From: Acidimicrobiia bacterium
Lineage (GTDB): Bacteria > Actinomycetota > Acidimicrobiia > Spongiisociales > JAHEDJ01
NCBI GenBank assembly: GCA_030598025.1
Contig: JAUVQS010000093.1
Coordinates: 1 to 6,245 of the forward strand
DNA length: 6,245 bases
Direction: 5' to 3'
Shown: piece by piece, positions 1-6,245 of the stretch
How positions within the stretch are numbered: position 1 is the stretch's first letter
Layout of the letters: every line of letters starts with the position of its first letter
The notes under the pieces: generated by a model
What the model saw: only the letters and a program-made list of their open reading frames with translations
Databases searched by the model: none
Told to the model about the DNA's origin: nothing
Translations under genes and position numbers: made by a program

Positions 1-363
1 GGATGGGTGGAACTTCAAACCCAGCAAACCGTTGCGGGCCGCCCGATGCACCGCTGAGACGGCCGCCGGGCCGCGGTGAGGATCAACCGACCCGAATCCC
101 AGGAACACATCGGGAGCCTCCGACACCATCTGTGACACGGTTTCGTTTCGAAAGGGCGGCATGCCGGTCGCCGTCTGCGCCGACCAGGCGAGTATCACCG
201 CTTTGCCGTCCAACCCCCGGTAGTAGTCGGCGATCTCGGTGGTCGTCATCACCTCGAGAGGACGTCCGAAGTACTCGGCAAGCTGTTGGCGGTACCGTGC
301 GAATGCACCGTTGAGGAACTCCTCAACGGGAGGATGTACGTGGATATCGATGAATCTCGTCAT
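1..363 (-). CDS. Amidohydrolase (COG2159/PF04909-like), C-terminus beyond window
   Basis: The gene reads leftward from an ATG at 363 and is cut by the window edge after 121 residues, with no stop codon. The N-terminus reads MTRFIDIHVHPP. The HxH pair (His8, His10) at the end of the first strand is the metal-binding signature of TIM-barrel amidohydrolases. Residues 112-121 (GLLGLKFHPS) match the conserved strand in the amidohydrolase-2 group, which includes ACMSD-like decarboxylases and related hydrolases, where a Lys/His-containing GxKxHP-type segment lines the barrel. The start is fixed by an ATGA overlap with the stop of the 68-residue gene upstream, which points to translational coupling. 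The substrate cannot be told from this part. The remaining metal ligand and catalytic Asp lie outside the window. Family assignment is fairly secure; hydrolase versus decarboxylase is open. Confidence 0.85.
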   Translation of the reverse strand, partial: MTRFIDIHVHPPVEEFLNGAFARYRQQLAEYFGRPLEVMTTTEIADYYRGLDGKAVILAWSAQTATGMPPFRNETVSQMVSEAPDVFLGFGSVDPHRGPAAVSAVHRAARNGLLGLKFHPS

Positions 364-566
364 CCCCGTGCTCTGAAGCCCCTATTGCGAGCTTCAGCCG
401 GCGTGTCGGGGCCAAACGACGAGAGCAAGTTGTTCGTCAGGAGACCGGACGCCTCGATCCGCTCCTCGAGTTCTTCGAACTGCTCGTCATCGTCGCAGTC
501 GTAGAAGACCATCGTGTCGCGCGTGCCGATGTACCGGTAGTCCTCAAACCTCCGCAGCCGTGCCAT
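360..566 (-). CDS. Small acidic hypothetical protein, 68 aa
   Basis: I do not recognise a named family. The ATG at 566 is preceded by a good Shine-Dalgarno sequence (AACGGAG, GGAG at 573-576, six bases from the start). The stop overlaps the next gene's start as ATGA at 360-363. Both support a real gene despite its size. The protein opens with a basic and aromatic stretch (MARLRRFEDYRYIGTRD), then an acidic run rich in Asp and Glu (about residues 23-39) likely to form a helix, and ends with a basic tail (ARNRGFRARG). There is no signal peptide, membrane segment or cysteine pair. The coupling to the amidohydrolase suggests the two work together, perhaps as a small partner subunit or regulator, but that is inference. 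It lies 224 bases downstream of the acyl-CoA mutase gene on the same strand. Confidence 0.8.
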   Translation of the reverse strand: MARLRRFEDYRYIGTRDTMVFYDCDDDEQFEELEERIEASGLLTNNLLSSFGPDTPAEARNRGFRARG

Positions 567-605
567 GTCGCACTCCGTTTCATCCGCTCAGAGGCCACGA
601 TACTC

Positions 606-633
606 GTCATACCGCGACGCCTCAGCTCAGCAA
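606..633 (-). promoter_or_regulatory. Possible promoter for the 68-aa gene / amidohydrolase pair
   Basis: On the minus strand TTGCTG (633-628) is followed after 16 bases by TATGAC (611-606), a weak sigma-70-like pair. It would start transcription about 40 bases before the 68-aa gene. The 224-base gap after the mutase gene (567-790) would allow an independent promoter. The rest of the gap holds no convincing gene and no strong terminator. Confidence 0.25.
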
Positions 634-790
634 GCGAAGGGAGTGACGCGCCACCAACCTCGGCGTCGGTTCACCGATCGGAAGCACCCTCGCCGGAGGC
701 AAGGTCGGGGCCAGTCGCCACTCGGGAACAGTCGCCGGAGCCAGCGAGAAGTACACAGCGGCGGCCCAACGGGCGACCAATGAAGCGGAG

Positions 791-2421
<1,631 letters not shown>

Positions 2422-2425
<4 letters not shown>

Positions 2426-2730
2426 CCGGATGAATCTCCCCGGCCGACGGCTACTTCTGCCCCACAGTTCGGGCACGTGGCGAGGTCAATGTCACCGACG
2501 ATAAACGAGAACTCGCATTCACCGCACGCGATCTTGGGCGAAGGACGGTCCGGTGGTGGGGCCGGAGGCGGCGTCGGTGGCGTGACGAGACCGCCGTCCG
2601 GCGGCATTCCGGACGGACTGCCCGACGCCGGGCTGCGAACCTCATTGGGTGACCCACAGGCCGGGCAGTTGAACCGGCCGGGACCGGGGACTTCTACTTC
2701 ACTTCGACAAGATCCGCATCGGACTCTCAC
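2422..2730 (-). CDS. Double zinc-ribbon protein with proline-rich linker, 102 aa
   Basis: The protein has two similar zinc ribbons, each CxxC-13 residues-CxxC: Cys5/Cys8 with Cys22/Cys25, and Cys69/Cys72 with Cys86/Cys89. They are joined by a flexible Pro/Gly/Ser-rich linker (about residues 33-65). The equal spacing suggests internal duplication. Zinc ribbons of this kind bind Zn and act in nucleic-acid or protein contacts, so the function here is unknown. The start is GTG at 2730, preceded by a strong Shine-Dalgarno AGGAGAGG (2738-2745, seven-base spacer). It overlaps the upstream gene's stop as GTGA and its own stop overlaps the mutase start as ATGA, so three proteins are probably made from one coupled mRNA. 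No signal peptide or membrane segment is seen, so it should be cytoplasmic. Gene reality is well supported; a role with the mutase is inference. Confidence 0.85.
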
Positions 2731-3152
2731 GTCACAACCTCTCCTACCGCACCAATCGCTTGCAGATAGGTCGCTTCGCCGGCGAGGACGGTTCGTATCT
2801 GCAGTTCTTCGTATTCAACGTCTTGCTTGGCCGCCGCCTGGGCCTGAATGTACTCGACCGCCTGGTCGGTTCCGCCTGCCACGATGTCGCCTCCGCCGGA
2901 TCGGTGGGCCCGCCGCGCCTGCATCTGCAAGAAATGGACCTCCCACTCGAGTATGCGGCGAACGTCGCTGCGTTCCAGGGATAGGCCGTCGGGGAGTTGC
3001 GCAGAAACGAAACCGACGGCGTCCTCAATGACATACACAGCATCGGCAGGCACGGTGCGAACCCGGGCGTTGCGCCACAACATCACGGCCAGAACCCCCA
3101 GGAAGAGGGCCACCAGCAATGCTCCGAATGCCACTGCGGTCGATTCGCTCAT
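2727..3152 (-). CDS. Single-pass membrane protein of unknown function, 141 aa
   Basis: A hydrophobic helix at about residues 6-26, followed by the basic stretch RNARVR, predicts one N-terminal membrane anchor with the rest of the protein in the cytoplasm by the positive-inside rule. The soluble part has a patterned segment (DVRRILEWEVHFLQ, residues 63-76), a Gly-rich turn near 85-94, and an Ala/Gln/Glu-rich helical stretch near 97-130 that could form a coiled coil. I do not recognise a named family. The ATG at 3152 is the first gene of the leftward train. It lacks a clear Shine-Dalgarno sequence and lies just downstream of a -10-like TACCAT, so the mRNA may be nearly leaderless. Its stop overlaps the GTG of the zinc-ribbon gene (GTGA, 2727-2730). 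Confidence 0.82.
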   Translation of the reverse strand: MSESTAVAFGALLVALFLGVLAVMLWRNARVRTVPADAVYVIEDAVGFVSAQLPDGLSLERSDVRRILEWEVHFLQMQARRAHRSGGGDIVAGGTDQAVEYIQAQAAAKQDVEYEELQIRTVLAGEATYLQAIGAVGEVVT

Positions 3153-3160
3153 AGAACCGC

Positions 3161-3166
3161 ATGGTA
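3161..3166 (-). promoter_or_regulatory. Candidate -10 element for the membrane protein / zinc ribbon / mutase train
   Basis: The minus strand reads TACCAT eight bases before the ATG at 3152, which fits a start of transcription at or just before the start codon. No good -35 hexamer is seen. The absence of a Shine-Dalgarno sequence before this gene is the main support. Confidence 0.3.
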
Positions 3167-3225
3167 CTTGTGCCTTCAGATTGAAAACACGGAAAGGGTC
3201 CAGTGCTGCCGGAAGATCGCCGCCC

Positions 3226-3231
3226 TACAGT
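3226..3231 (+). promoter_or_regulatory. Candidate -10 element for a leaderless MBL-fold hydrolase mRNA
   Basis: TACAGT (TAnnnT form) ends six bases before the ATG at 3238, placing the expected +1 on the A of the start codon. No Shine-Dalgarno sequence lies within the 15 bases before that ATG. Together these suggest leaderless transcription, which is common in actinobacteria. The -35 region is not recognisable. Confidence 0.4.
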
Positions 3232-3237
3232 GGCCTA

Positions 3238-3837
3238 ATGGACACCTTGTACGAGGCTGAGGGCCTTCGCATCGCCCGCCTAGTCGTCGGTTCGCTCGGC
3301 AACAACGTCTACGTCCTGGCGAGTTCCGGGCACGCAGTCATCATCGACGCCGCCGCCGAGCCCGATCGAATCCTGGCGGCCGTGGCAAGTCTCGAGGTGC
3401 TTGCCGTCTTGACGACTCATGGACATCACGACCACATCGGGGCGGTCGAAGTCGTGACCCAGGAGTTGGGTGTGCCCTTCCGGCTCCACCCGGCGGACTC
3501 GGCCATCGCCGGACTCGAACCGGATCATCCCCTCATCGATGGCGAGCAGATTGCCCTCGGTGGGCATTCGATCACAGCCATTCACACACCGGGCCACACC
3601 CCGGGATCCACCTCGTTCATCCTCGGCGACCACCTGTTCACAGGGGACACCCTCTTCCCGGGAGGACCTGGTGCTACCCGATTCCCCTACTCGGACTTCG
3701 ACACCATCATGCAAAGCCTCGACGACCGGTTGTTCACCCTCGATGATGCGACCGTCGTCTATCCCGGGCACGGCGCCACGACGACGCTGGGCGCCGAACG
3801 CCCCCATCTGGAGGAATGGCGCCGACGGAGATGGTGA
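3238..3837 (+). CDS. Metallo-beta-lactamase-fold hydrolase, glyoxalase II-like
   Basis: This 199-residue protein is a compact metallo-beta-lactamase-fold hydrolase of the hydroxyacylglutathione-hydrolase-like group, which cleaves thioesters of small thiols. The binuclear metal site is complete: the HxHxDH motif THGHHDHIG (His61, His63, Asp65, His66), His120 in HTPGHTPGS, Asp137 in FTGDTLF, and His178 in YPGHG. The segments GGPGATRF and HLEEW near the C-terminus resemble actinobacterial members that often sit beside mycothiol-dependent formaldehyde dehydrogenase, so a mycothiol-linked substrate is possible. That is recall and inference, since no such partner is in this window. The ATG at 3238 is chosen because the frame, though open far upstream to 2848, is there antisense to the membrane-protein gene, and family homology begins here. 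It is slightly shorter than classical glyoxalase II and lacks its C-terminal helical domain. The gene is probably monocistronic. Confidence 0.92.
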   Translation: MDTLYEAEGLRIARLVVGSLGNNVYVLASSGHAVIIDAAAEPDRILAAVASLEVLAVLTTHGHHDHIGAVEVVTQELGVPFRLHPADSAIAGLEPDHPLIDGEQIALGGHSITAIHTPGHTPGSTSFILGDHLFTGDTLFPGGPGATRFPYSDFDTIMQSLDDRLFTLDDATVVYPGHGATTTLGAERPHLEEWRRRRW

Positions 3838-3916
3838 TCGCTAGGCCCCGGGTTGGGTGTCCTGCTTTTGCGAAGGTGCGAGGCATACGAGTGGCAAGGA
3901 TTCTTGTTTAGAACGT

Positions 3917-4045
3917 GCTCTCCCGCTGGCGGGGGAGCTGGCTCGCTGCGAAGCAGCGAGATGCGGAGCCGGACTGAGGGGGCATTGCAGCCAAAGAGCC
4001 TTTGTATCCGTTGGGGCCCCCTCCGCTCTGCGGCATCAGCCGCAG
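3917..4045. repeat. Cluster of intergenic palindromes (REP-like element)
   Basis: Successive stem-loops are visible. GCTCTCCCG (3917-3925) pairs with CGGGGGAGC (3930-3938) through one G-T wobble. CTCGCTGC (3942-3949) pairs perfectly with GCAGCGAG (3953-3960) around a GAA loop. GAGGGGGC (3976-3983) and GCCCCCTC (4016-4023) form a perfect 8-base inverted repeat that encloses CAAAG-AGC-CTTTG (3992-4004). CTGCGG (4028-4033) pairs with CCGCAG (4040-4045). The first two hairpins followed by ACTGAGGGGGC recall a class of intergenic palindromic repeats seen in many bacterial genomes; that resemblance is from memory. The cluster could be a dispersed repeat, a bidirectional transcription stop, or a structured RNA. 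Confidence 0.6.
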
Positions 4046-4110
4046 GCCGCCTCAAGACCTACATCAGCCGGCGCATCTACCGCACCCTCCCCATCACCCG
4101 ATTGACATAG
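4045..4110 (+). pseudogene. Possible transposase C-terminal remnant (IS110-like)
   Basis: One frame reads LKTYISRRIYRTLPITRLT followed by a TAG stop at 4108-4110. The LKxxxxRxxYRxL pattern recalls the C-terminal tail of some IS110-family transposases in actinobacteria. Only about 20 residues are recognisable, and upstream the frame runs into palindromes, so it would be a decayed fragment. The similarity is weak and may be chance. Confidence 0.2.
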
Positions 4111-4155
4111 GAGCAACCCCAGCCAGCGCTGGTGGAGGACGTGCTGAGAGCTCCC

Positions 4156-4176
4156 TACGTGGTACGTGGTACGTGA
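4156..4176. repeat. Three tandem copies of a 7-base unit (TACGTGR)
   Basis: TACGTGG, TACGTGG and TACGTGA follow each other head to tail, and a partial fourth copy (TACGGG) leads directly into the GC hairpin. It lies between the possible transposase scrap and the deaminase terminator. There is no coding context. It could be slippage DNA or the edge of a repeat element. Confidence 0.7.
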
Positions 4177-4179
4177 TAC

Positions 4180-4198
4180 GGGCGCCCAAAGGGCGCCC
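4180..4198 (-). terminator. GC-rich hairpin right after the deaminase stop codon
   Basis: GGGCGCCC (4180-4187) and GGGCGCCC (4191-4198) flank a 3-base loop (TTT on the minus strand) and form a perfect 8-base-pair stem. It begins on the base following the TGA of the deaminase gene (4199-4201). There is no T-run after it, so it is not a canonical intrinsic terminator. It may act as a tract-less terminator or protect the 3' end of the mRNA. Confidence 0.5.
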
Positions 4199-5566
4199 TC
4201 AGCCGTTAACGATTCGTCGGGCTGCCTCGTTGTGGCGTTCGATGACTGGTTCGAGTTCTAGGGTGGTGAGGCGGCCCTGGTCGACGATGCGGCGTCCTTG
4301 CACGAATGAGTAGTCCACGTTGTGCGGTTGGCAGAAGACCACCGCGGCGACCGGGTCGTGCAGCGCTCCGGCGAGGGCGAGTTGGTTCAGATCGATGGCG
4401 ATGAAGTCTGCTGCCATGCCGGGCGCCAGGTAGCCCACGTCGTCGCGACCCAGCACGTCCGCCCCTCCACGGGTGGCGATTTCGAGTGCCCGGCGGGCGG
4501 TCAGGAGAGGCCCTCCCTTCAGTGTCGGCGAGGCCTCCAGCCTGCTCAGGAGCATCGCCTGGCGTACTTCGGCCAGCAGATGTGAGCCATCGTTCGAAGC
4601 CGATCCGTCTACCCCCAGACCCAGACGAACACCGGCGTCGCGGTAGGCGCGAACGGGGGCAATTCCCGAAGCCAGTCGCATATTCGAAGTCGGGCAGTGC
4701 GCCGCTCCGGTTCCGGTGGCGGCCATCCATTCCACCCCGGCTGCGTCGATGTGCACCGCGTGGGCAAACCACACGTCTCTTCCGGCCCAGCCAACGCTCT
4801 CGGCATATTCGAGGGGAGGCAGGCCGAACATCTCGAGGCAGAACTCGTTTTCATCGATCGTCTCGGCCAGGTGGGTGTGTAGGTGTACTCCGTATTGTCT
4901 GGCCAACTCGGCCGACTCACGCATCCCGGCACTGGTCACCGAGAATGGCGAGCAGGGTGCCACGACGATTCGAACCATCGAGCCGCGCTGCGCGTCGTGA
5001 TGGGTCTCGATCAGGCGCTGGGTGTCTTCCAGAATCGCCTCCTCCGATTCGACGACCGAGTCGGGGGGCAAGCCGCCGTCGCTCTCGCCGAGACTCATCG
5101 ATCCCCGCGAGGCGTGGAGACGAATACCCACTGTGGCGGCACCTTCGATCTCATCATCGAGGCGAGCGTCGTTCGGAAATAGATAGAGGTGGTCGAAGGC
5201 GGTCGTGCAACCGGAGAGGGCCAGTTCGGCGAGACCTACCTGGGTCGATACGAAGACGTCGGCGGCCGTCATTCGGGCCCAGATCGGATACAGCATTTTG
5301 AGCCAGTCGAACAGGCCGGCATCCTGCGCGGCCGGTACCGCCCTGGTCAACGTCTGATAGAGGTGGTGATGCGTGTTGATCAGGCCGGGCAGGATGATGT
5401 GACCCCGGGCGTCGAGTACTTCGTCGGCGGTCGCGGGAAGCTCCTCGGTCGGACCGACCTGCTCGATCCACCCGTCTCTGGCGAAGAGGCCGCCGCCGGA
5501 TATCTCTCTTCGGTCATCGTCCATGGTCACGACAACGCTGGCATTGCGAACAAGAAGCGTGCTCAT
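4199..5566 (-). CDS. 8-oxoguanine deaminase-like amidohydrolase
   Basis: This 455-residue protein belongs to the amidohydrolase superfamily, in the cytosine deaminase/AtzB-like branch. Close relatives convert 8-oxoguanine to urate; older databases name them hydroxydechloroatrazine ethylaminohydrolase. The composite N-terminal beta-sandwich opens with MSTLLVRNASVVVTMDD. The barrel then shows NTHHHLYQ (metal His66 and His68), the loop AVPAAQD, HLHTHLAET (metal His232, catalytic Glu235), FAHAVH (about 268-272), AHCPTSNMRL (substrate-side loop, about 289-298) and GVDGSASND (metal Asp320). The C-terminal PGMAADFIAID closes the sandwich. Length and motifs are complete. The start at 5566 is chosen over an in-frame ATG at 5620, because the extra 18 residues are unlike the family and would cover the promoter region. 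No Shine-Dalgarno sequence precedes it. It diverges from an adenine deaminase gene, which supports a purine-base role. A related amino-purine or triazine substrate is the main alternative. Confidence 0.9.
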   Translation of the reverse strand: MSTLLVRNASVVVTMDDDRREISGGGLFARDGWIEQVGPTEELPATADEVLDARGHIILPGLINTHHHLYQTLTRAVPAAQDAGLFDWLKMLYPIWARMTAADVFVSTQVGLAELALSGCTTAFDHLYLFPNDARLDDEIEGAATVGIRLHASRGSMSLGESDGGLPPDSVVESEEAILEDTQRLIETHHDAQRGSMVRIVVAPCSPFSVTSAGMRESAELARQYGVHLHTHLAETIDENEFCLEMFGLPPLEYAESVGWAGRDVWFAHAVHIDAAGVEWMAATGTGAAHCPTSNMRLASGIAPVRAYRDAGVRLGLGVDGSASNDGSHLLAEVRQAMLLSRLEASPTLKGGPLLTARRALEIATRGGADVLGRDDVGYLAPGMAADFIAIDLNQLALAGALHDPVAAVVFCQPHNVDYSFVQGRRIVDQGRLTTLELEPVIERHNEAARRIVNG

Positions 5567-5584
5567 AGTGTCGAAAGCTAGTGA

Positions 5585-5612
5585 CCTATAGCGTGATTCG
5601 TCGGCCGGGCAA
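5585..5612 (-). promoter_or_regulatory. Candidate promoter of the 8-oxoguanine deaminase-like gene
   Basis: On the minus strand TTGCCC (5612-5607) is separated by 16 bases from TATAGG (5590-5585). This would give a start of transcription near 5578 and a leader of about 12 bases without a Shine-Dalgarno sequence. Each hexamer matches the sigma-70 consensus at four of six positions. Confidence 0.35.
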
Positions 5613-5638
5613 ACGAACATGACCGGTACCCGGGCGGA

Positions 5639-5644
5639 TAGTCT
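5639..5644 (+). promoter_or_regulatory. Candidate -10 element of the adenine deaminase gene
   Basis: TAGTCT (TAnnnT form) would start transcription near 5651, about 20 bases before the GTG start codon. That leaves room for the AAAGGGG ribosome binding site at 5660-5666. No convincing -35 hexamer is visible. Confidence 0.3.
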
Positions 5645-5670
5645 GTTTCGAACGAAGCGAAAGGGGTAGC

Positions 5671-6245
5671 GTGAGTGAGTTCGTGAAGGGGCTTCCCAAA
5701 GCCGAGTTGCACATGCATATCGAGGGCTCTCTCGAACCCGGCCTCATGCTGGAACTGGGCAGACGAAACGACGCCCCCTTGCACTACGGCTCCATCGCTG
5801 AAGTCGAGGCCGCCTTTGATTTCCAGAACCTTCAGTCGTTCCTCGATGTCTATTACGAAGCGGCCCAGACCCTTCGCACTCGCCAGGACTTCTTTGATCT
5901 GACCACCGCCTATCTCGAGCGAGCTGCGGCCGATGGTGTCGTTCGCGCGGAGATCTTCTTCGACCCCCAGACGCATACAGAGCGCGGCGTGCACATCGGC
6001 GAGGTCATCGATGGCATCGCAGATGCTCTGGACGCCGCCAACGAGAGTCTCGGGATCTCAACCGGGCTCATCTTGTGCTTCCTCCGTCATCTATCCGTCG
6101 TCCAGGCGATGGCGACTCTGGAGTCTGCTCTGCCGTATAGAGGGCGGTTGCTGGGGGTCGGGCTCGACTCGTCTGAAGTTGGACATCCGCCTGGTCGGTT
6201 CGCCGATGTATTCGATGCCGCTCGTGCTGAGGGTCTGAGGGTGAC
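5671..6245 (+). CDS. Adenine deaminase (adenosine deaminase superfamily), C-terminus beyond window
   Basis: The gene starts with GTG at 5671 behind AAAGGGG (5660-5666) and runs off the right edge after 191 complete residues. The N-terminus LPKAELHMHIEGSLEP carries the HxH zinc ligands (His14, His16) and the conserved EG. Further matches are FDFQNLQSFLDVYY (50-62), FFDPQTHTERG (96-106), LRHLS (138-142) and VGLDSSEVGHPP (163-174). This set, especially FFDPQTHT and LDSSEVGHPP, is typical of the bacterial adenine deaminases described from Pseudomonas (PA0148-type), as opposed to true adenosine deaminases. The enzyme would convert adenine to hypoxanthine and ammonia in the cytoplasm. The later HAGE motif with the catalytic Glu and the final Asp ligand lie outside the window, so activity cannot be judged. 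It is divergent from an 8-oxoguanine deaminase-like gene across 104 bases. Confidence 0.9.
   Translation, partial: MSEFVKGLPKAELHMHIEGSLEPGLMLELGRRNDAPLHYGSIAEVEAAFDFQNLQSFLDVYYEAAQTLRTRQDFFDLTTAYLERAAADGVVRAEIFFDPQTHTERGVHIGEVIDGIADALDAANESLGISTGLILCFLRHLSVVQAMATLESALPYRGRLLGVGLDSSEVGHPPGRFADVFDAARAEGLRV

Larger units (their letters stand above)
3838..4198. other. Gene-free convergent spacer with palindromes and possible mobile debris
   Basis: This 361-base region lies between two converging genes. Its open frames (for example 3853-4110 plus) lack a ribosome binding site and protein-like composition, and they read through hairpins, so I call no gene. It holds a palindrome cluster (3917-4045), a possible transposase C-terminal scrap (4045-4110), three tandem 7-mers (4156-4176) and a GC hairpin (4180-4198). 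Positions 3838-3916 hold nothing I can name. Confidence 0.7.

Noticed and set aside
567..790. Possible small gene or terminator between the mutase and the 68-aa gene
   Set aside because: No frame with a ribosome binding site is seen. The only hairpin, GCCC-GTT-GGGC, has a four-base stem and no T-run.
2426..2476. 17-residue upstream extension of the mutase
   Set aside because: The ATG at 2425 has the stop overlap and a ribosome binding site, and begins the normal family N-terminus. The extension lies inside the zinc-ribbon gene.
2848..3237. N-terminal extension of the MBL-fold hydrolase frame
   Set aside because: The extension is antisense to the membrane-protein gene and has no family similarity; the hydrolase homology begins at the ATG at 3238.
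3280..3807. Minus-strand open frame opposite the MBL-fold hydrolase
   Set aside because: It is antisense to a gene with a complete metal site and has no recognisable domain.
3853..4110. 85-residue open frame in the convergent spacer as a functional gene
   Set aside because: It starts at a TTG without a ribosome binding site and reads through several palindromes. Only its last ~20 residues look protein-like.
4156..4198. CRISPR-like or iteron origin array
   Set aside because: Only three 7-base tandem units are present, with no spacers, no Cas genes and no replication gene nearby.
4486..5301. Long Arg-rich open frame on the plus strand opposite the 8-oxoguanine deaminase-like gene
   Set aside because: Its Arg/Pro/Ser-heavy composition is typical of a shadow frame in GC-rich DNA, and it lies entirely inside a well-supported gene.
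5567..5620. 18-residue upstream extension of the 8-oxoguanine deaminase-like protein
   Set aside because: It has no ribosome binding site, is unlike the family N-terminus, and would cover the candidate promoter.

Overview
This is a GC-rich stretch (roughly 60% GC) of bacterial chromosome with tightly packed genes. Three consecutive gene junctions use 4-base stop/start overlaps, and several start codons have no Shine-Dalgarno sequence. A stand-alone B12-dependent acyl-CoA mutase subunit, an actinobacterial-looking metallo-beta-lactamase-fold hydrolase and purine-base deaminases together suggest a high-GC actinobacterium, perhaps an uncultivated Acidimicrobiia-like lineage. That placement is an inference from gene style, not from any marker gene.

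Positions 1-3152 (minus strand) hold a gene train read from right to left. It starts with a 141-residue single-pass membrane protein of unknown function, followed by a 102-residue protein with two zinc ribbons joined by a proline-rich linker, then the 544-residue large subunit of an acyl-CoA mutase. These three genes are joined by GTGA and ATGA overlaps. After a 224-base gap comes a 68-residue hypothetical protein, joined by a third ATGA overlap to an amidohydrolase that runs off the left edge. The mutase would normally be called methylmalonyl-CoA mutase. Its two substrate-specificity positions are Phe and Gln, the isobutyryl-CoA mutase pattern, and it has no cobalamin-binding domain, so its B12 subunit must be encoded elsewhere.

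Positions 3153-3237 are a short divergent promoter region. Positions 3238-3837 (plus) encode a 199-residue glyoxalase-II-like metallo-beta-lactamase-fold hydrolase, probably translated from a leaderless or near-leaderless mRNA.

Positions 3838-4198 contain no convincing gene. They lie between two converging genes and hold a cluster of palindromes (3917-4045), a possible scrap of a transposase C-terminus (4045-4110), three tandem 7-base repeats (4156-4176), and a strong GC hairpin (4180-4198) directly after the stop codon of the next gene.

Positions 4199-5566 (minus) encode an amidohydrolase-superfamily deaminase closely resembling 8-oxoguanine deaminase. Divergent from it, across 104 bases, the right edge (5671-6245, plus) carries the N-terminal 191 residues of an adenine deaminase of the adenosine-deaminase superfamily. 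These two form a plausible purine-base deamination and salvage divergon. I saw no tRNA, rRNA, CRISPR array, intact insertion sequence or defence system.
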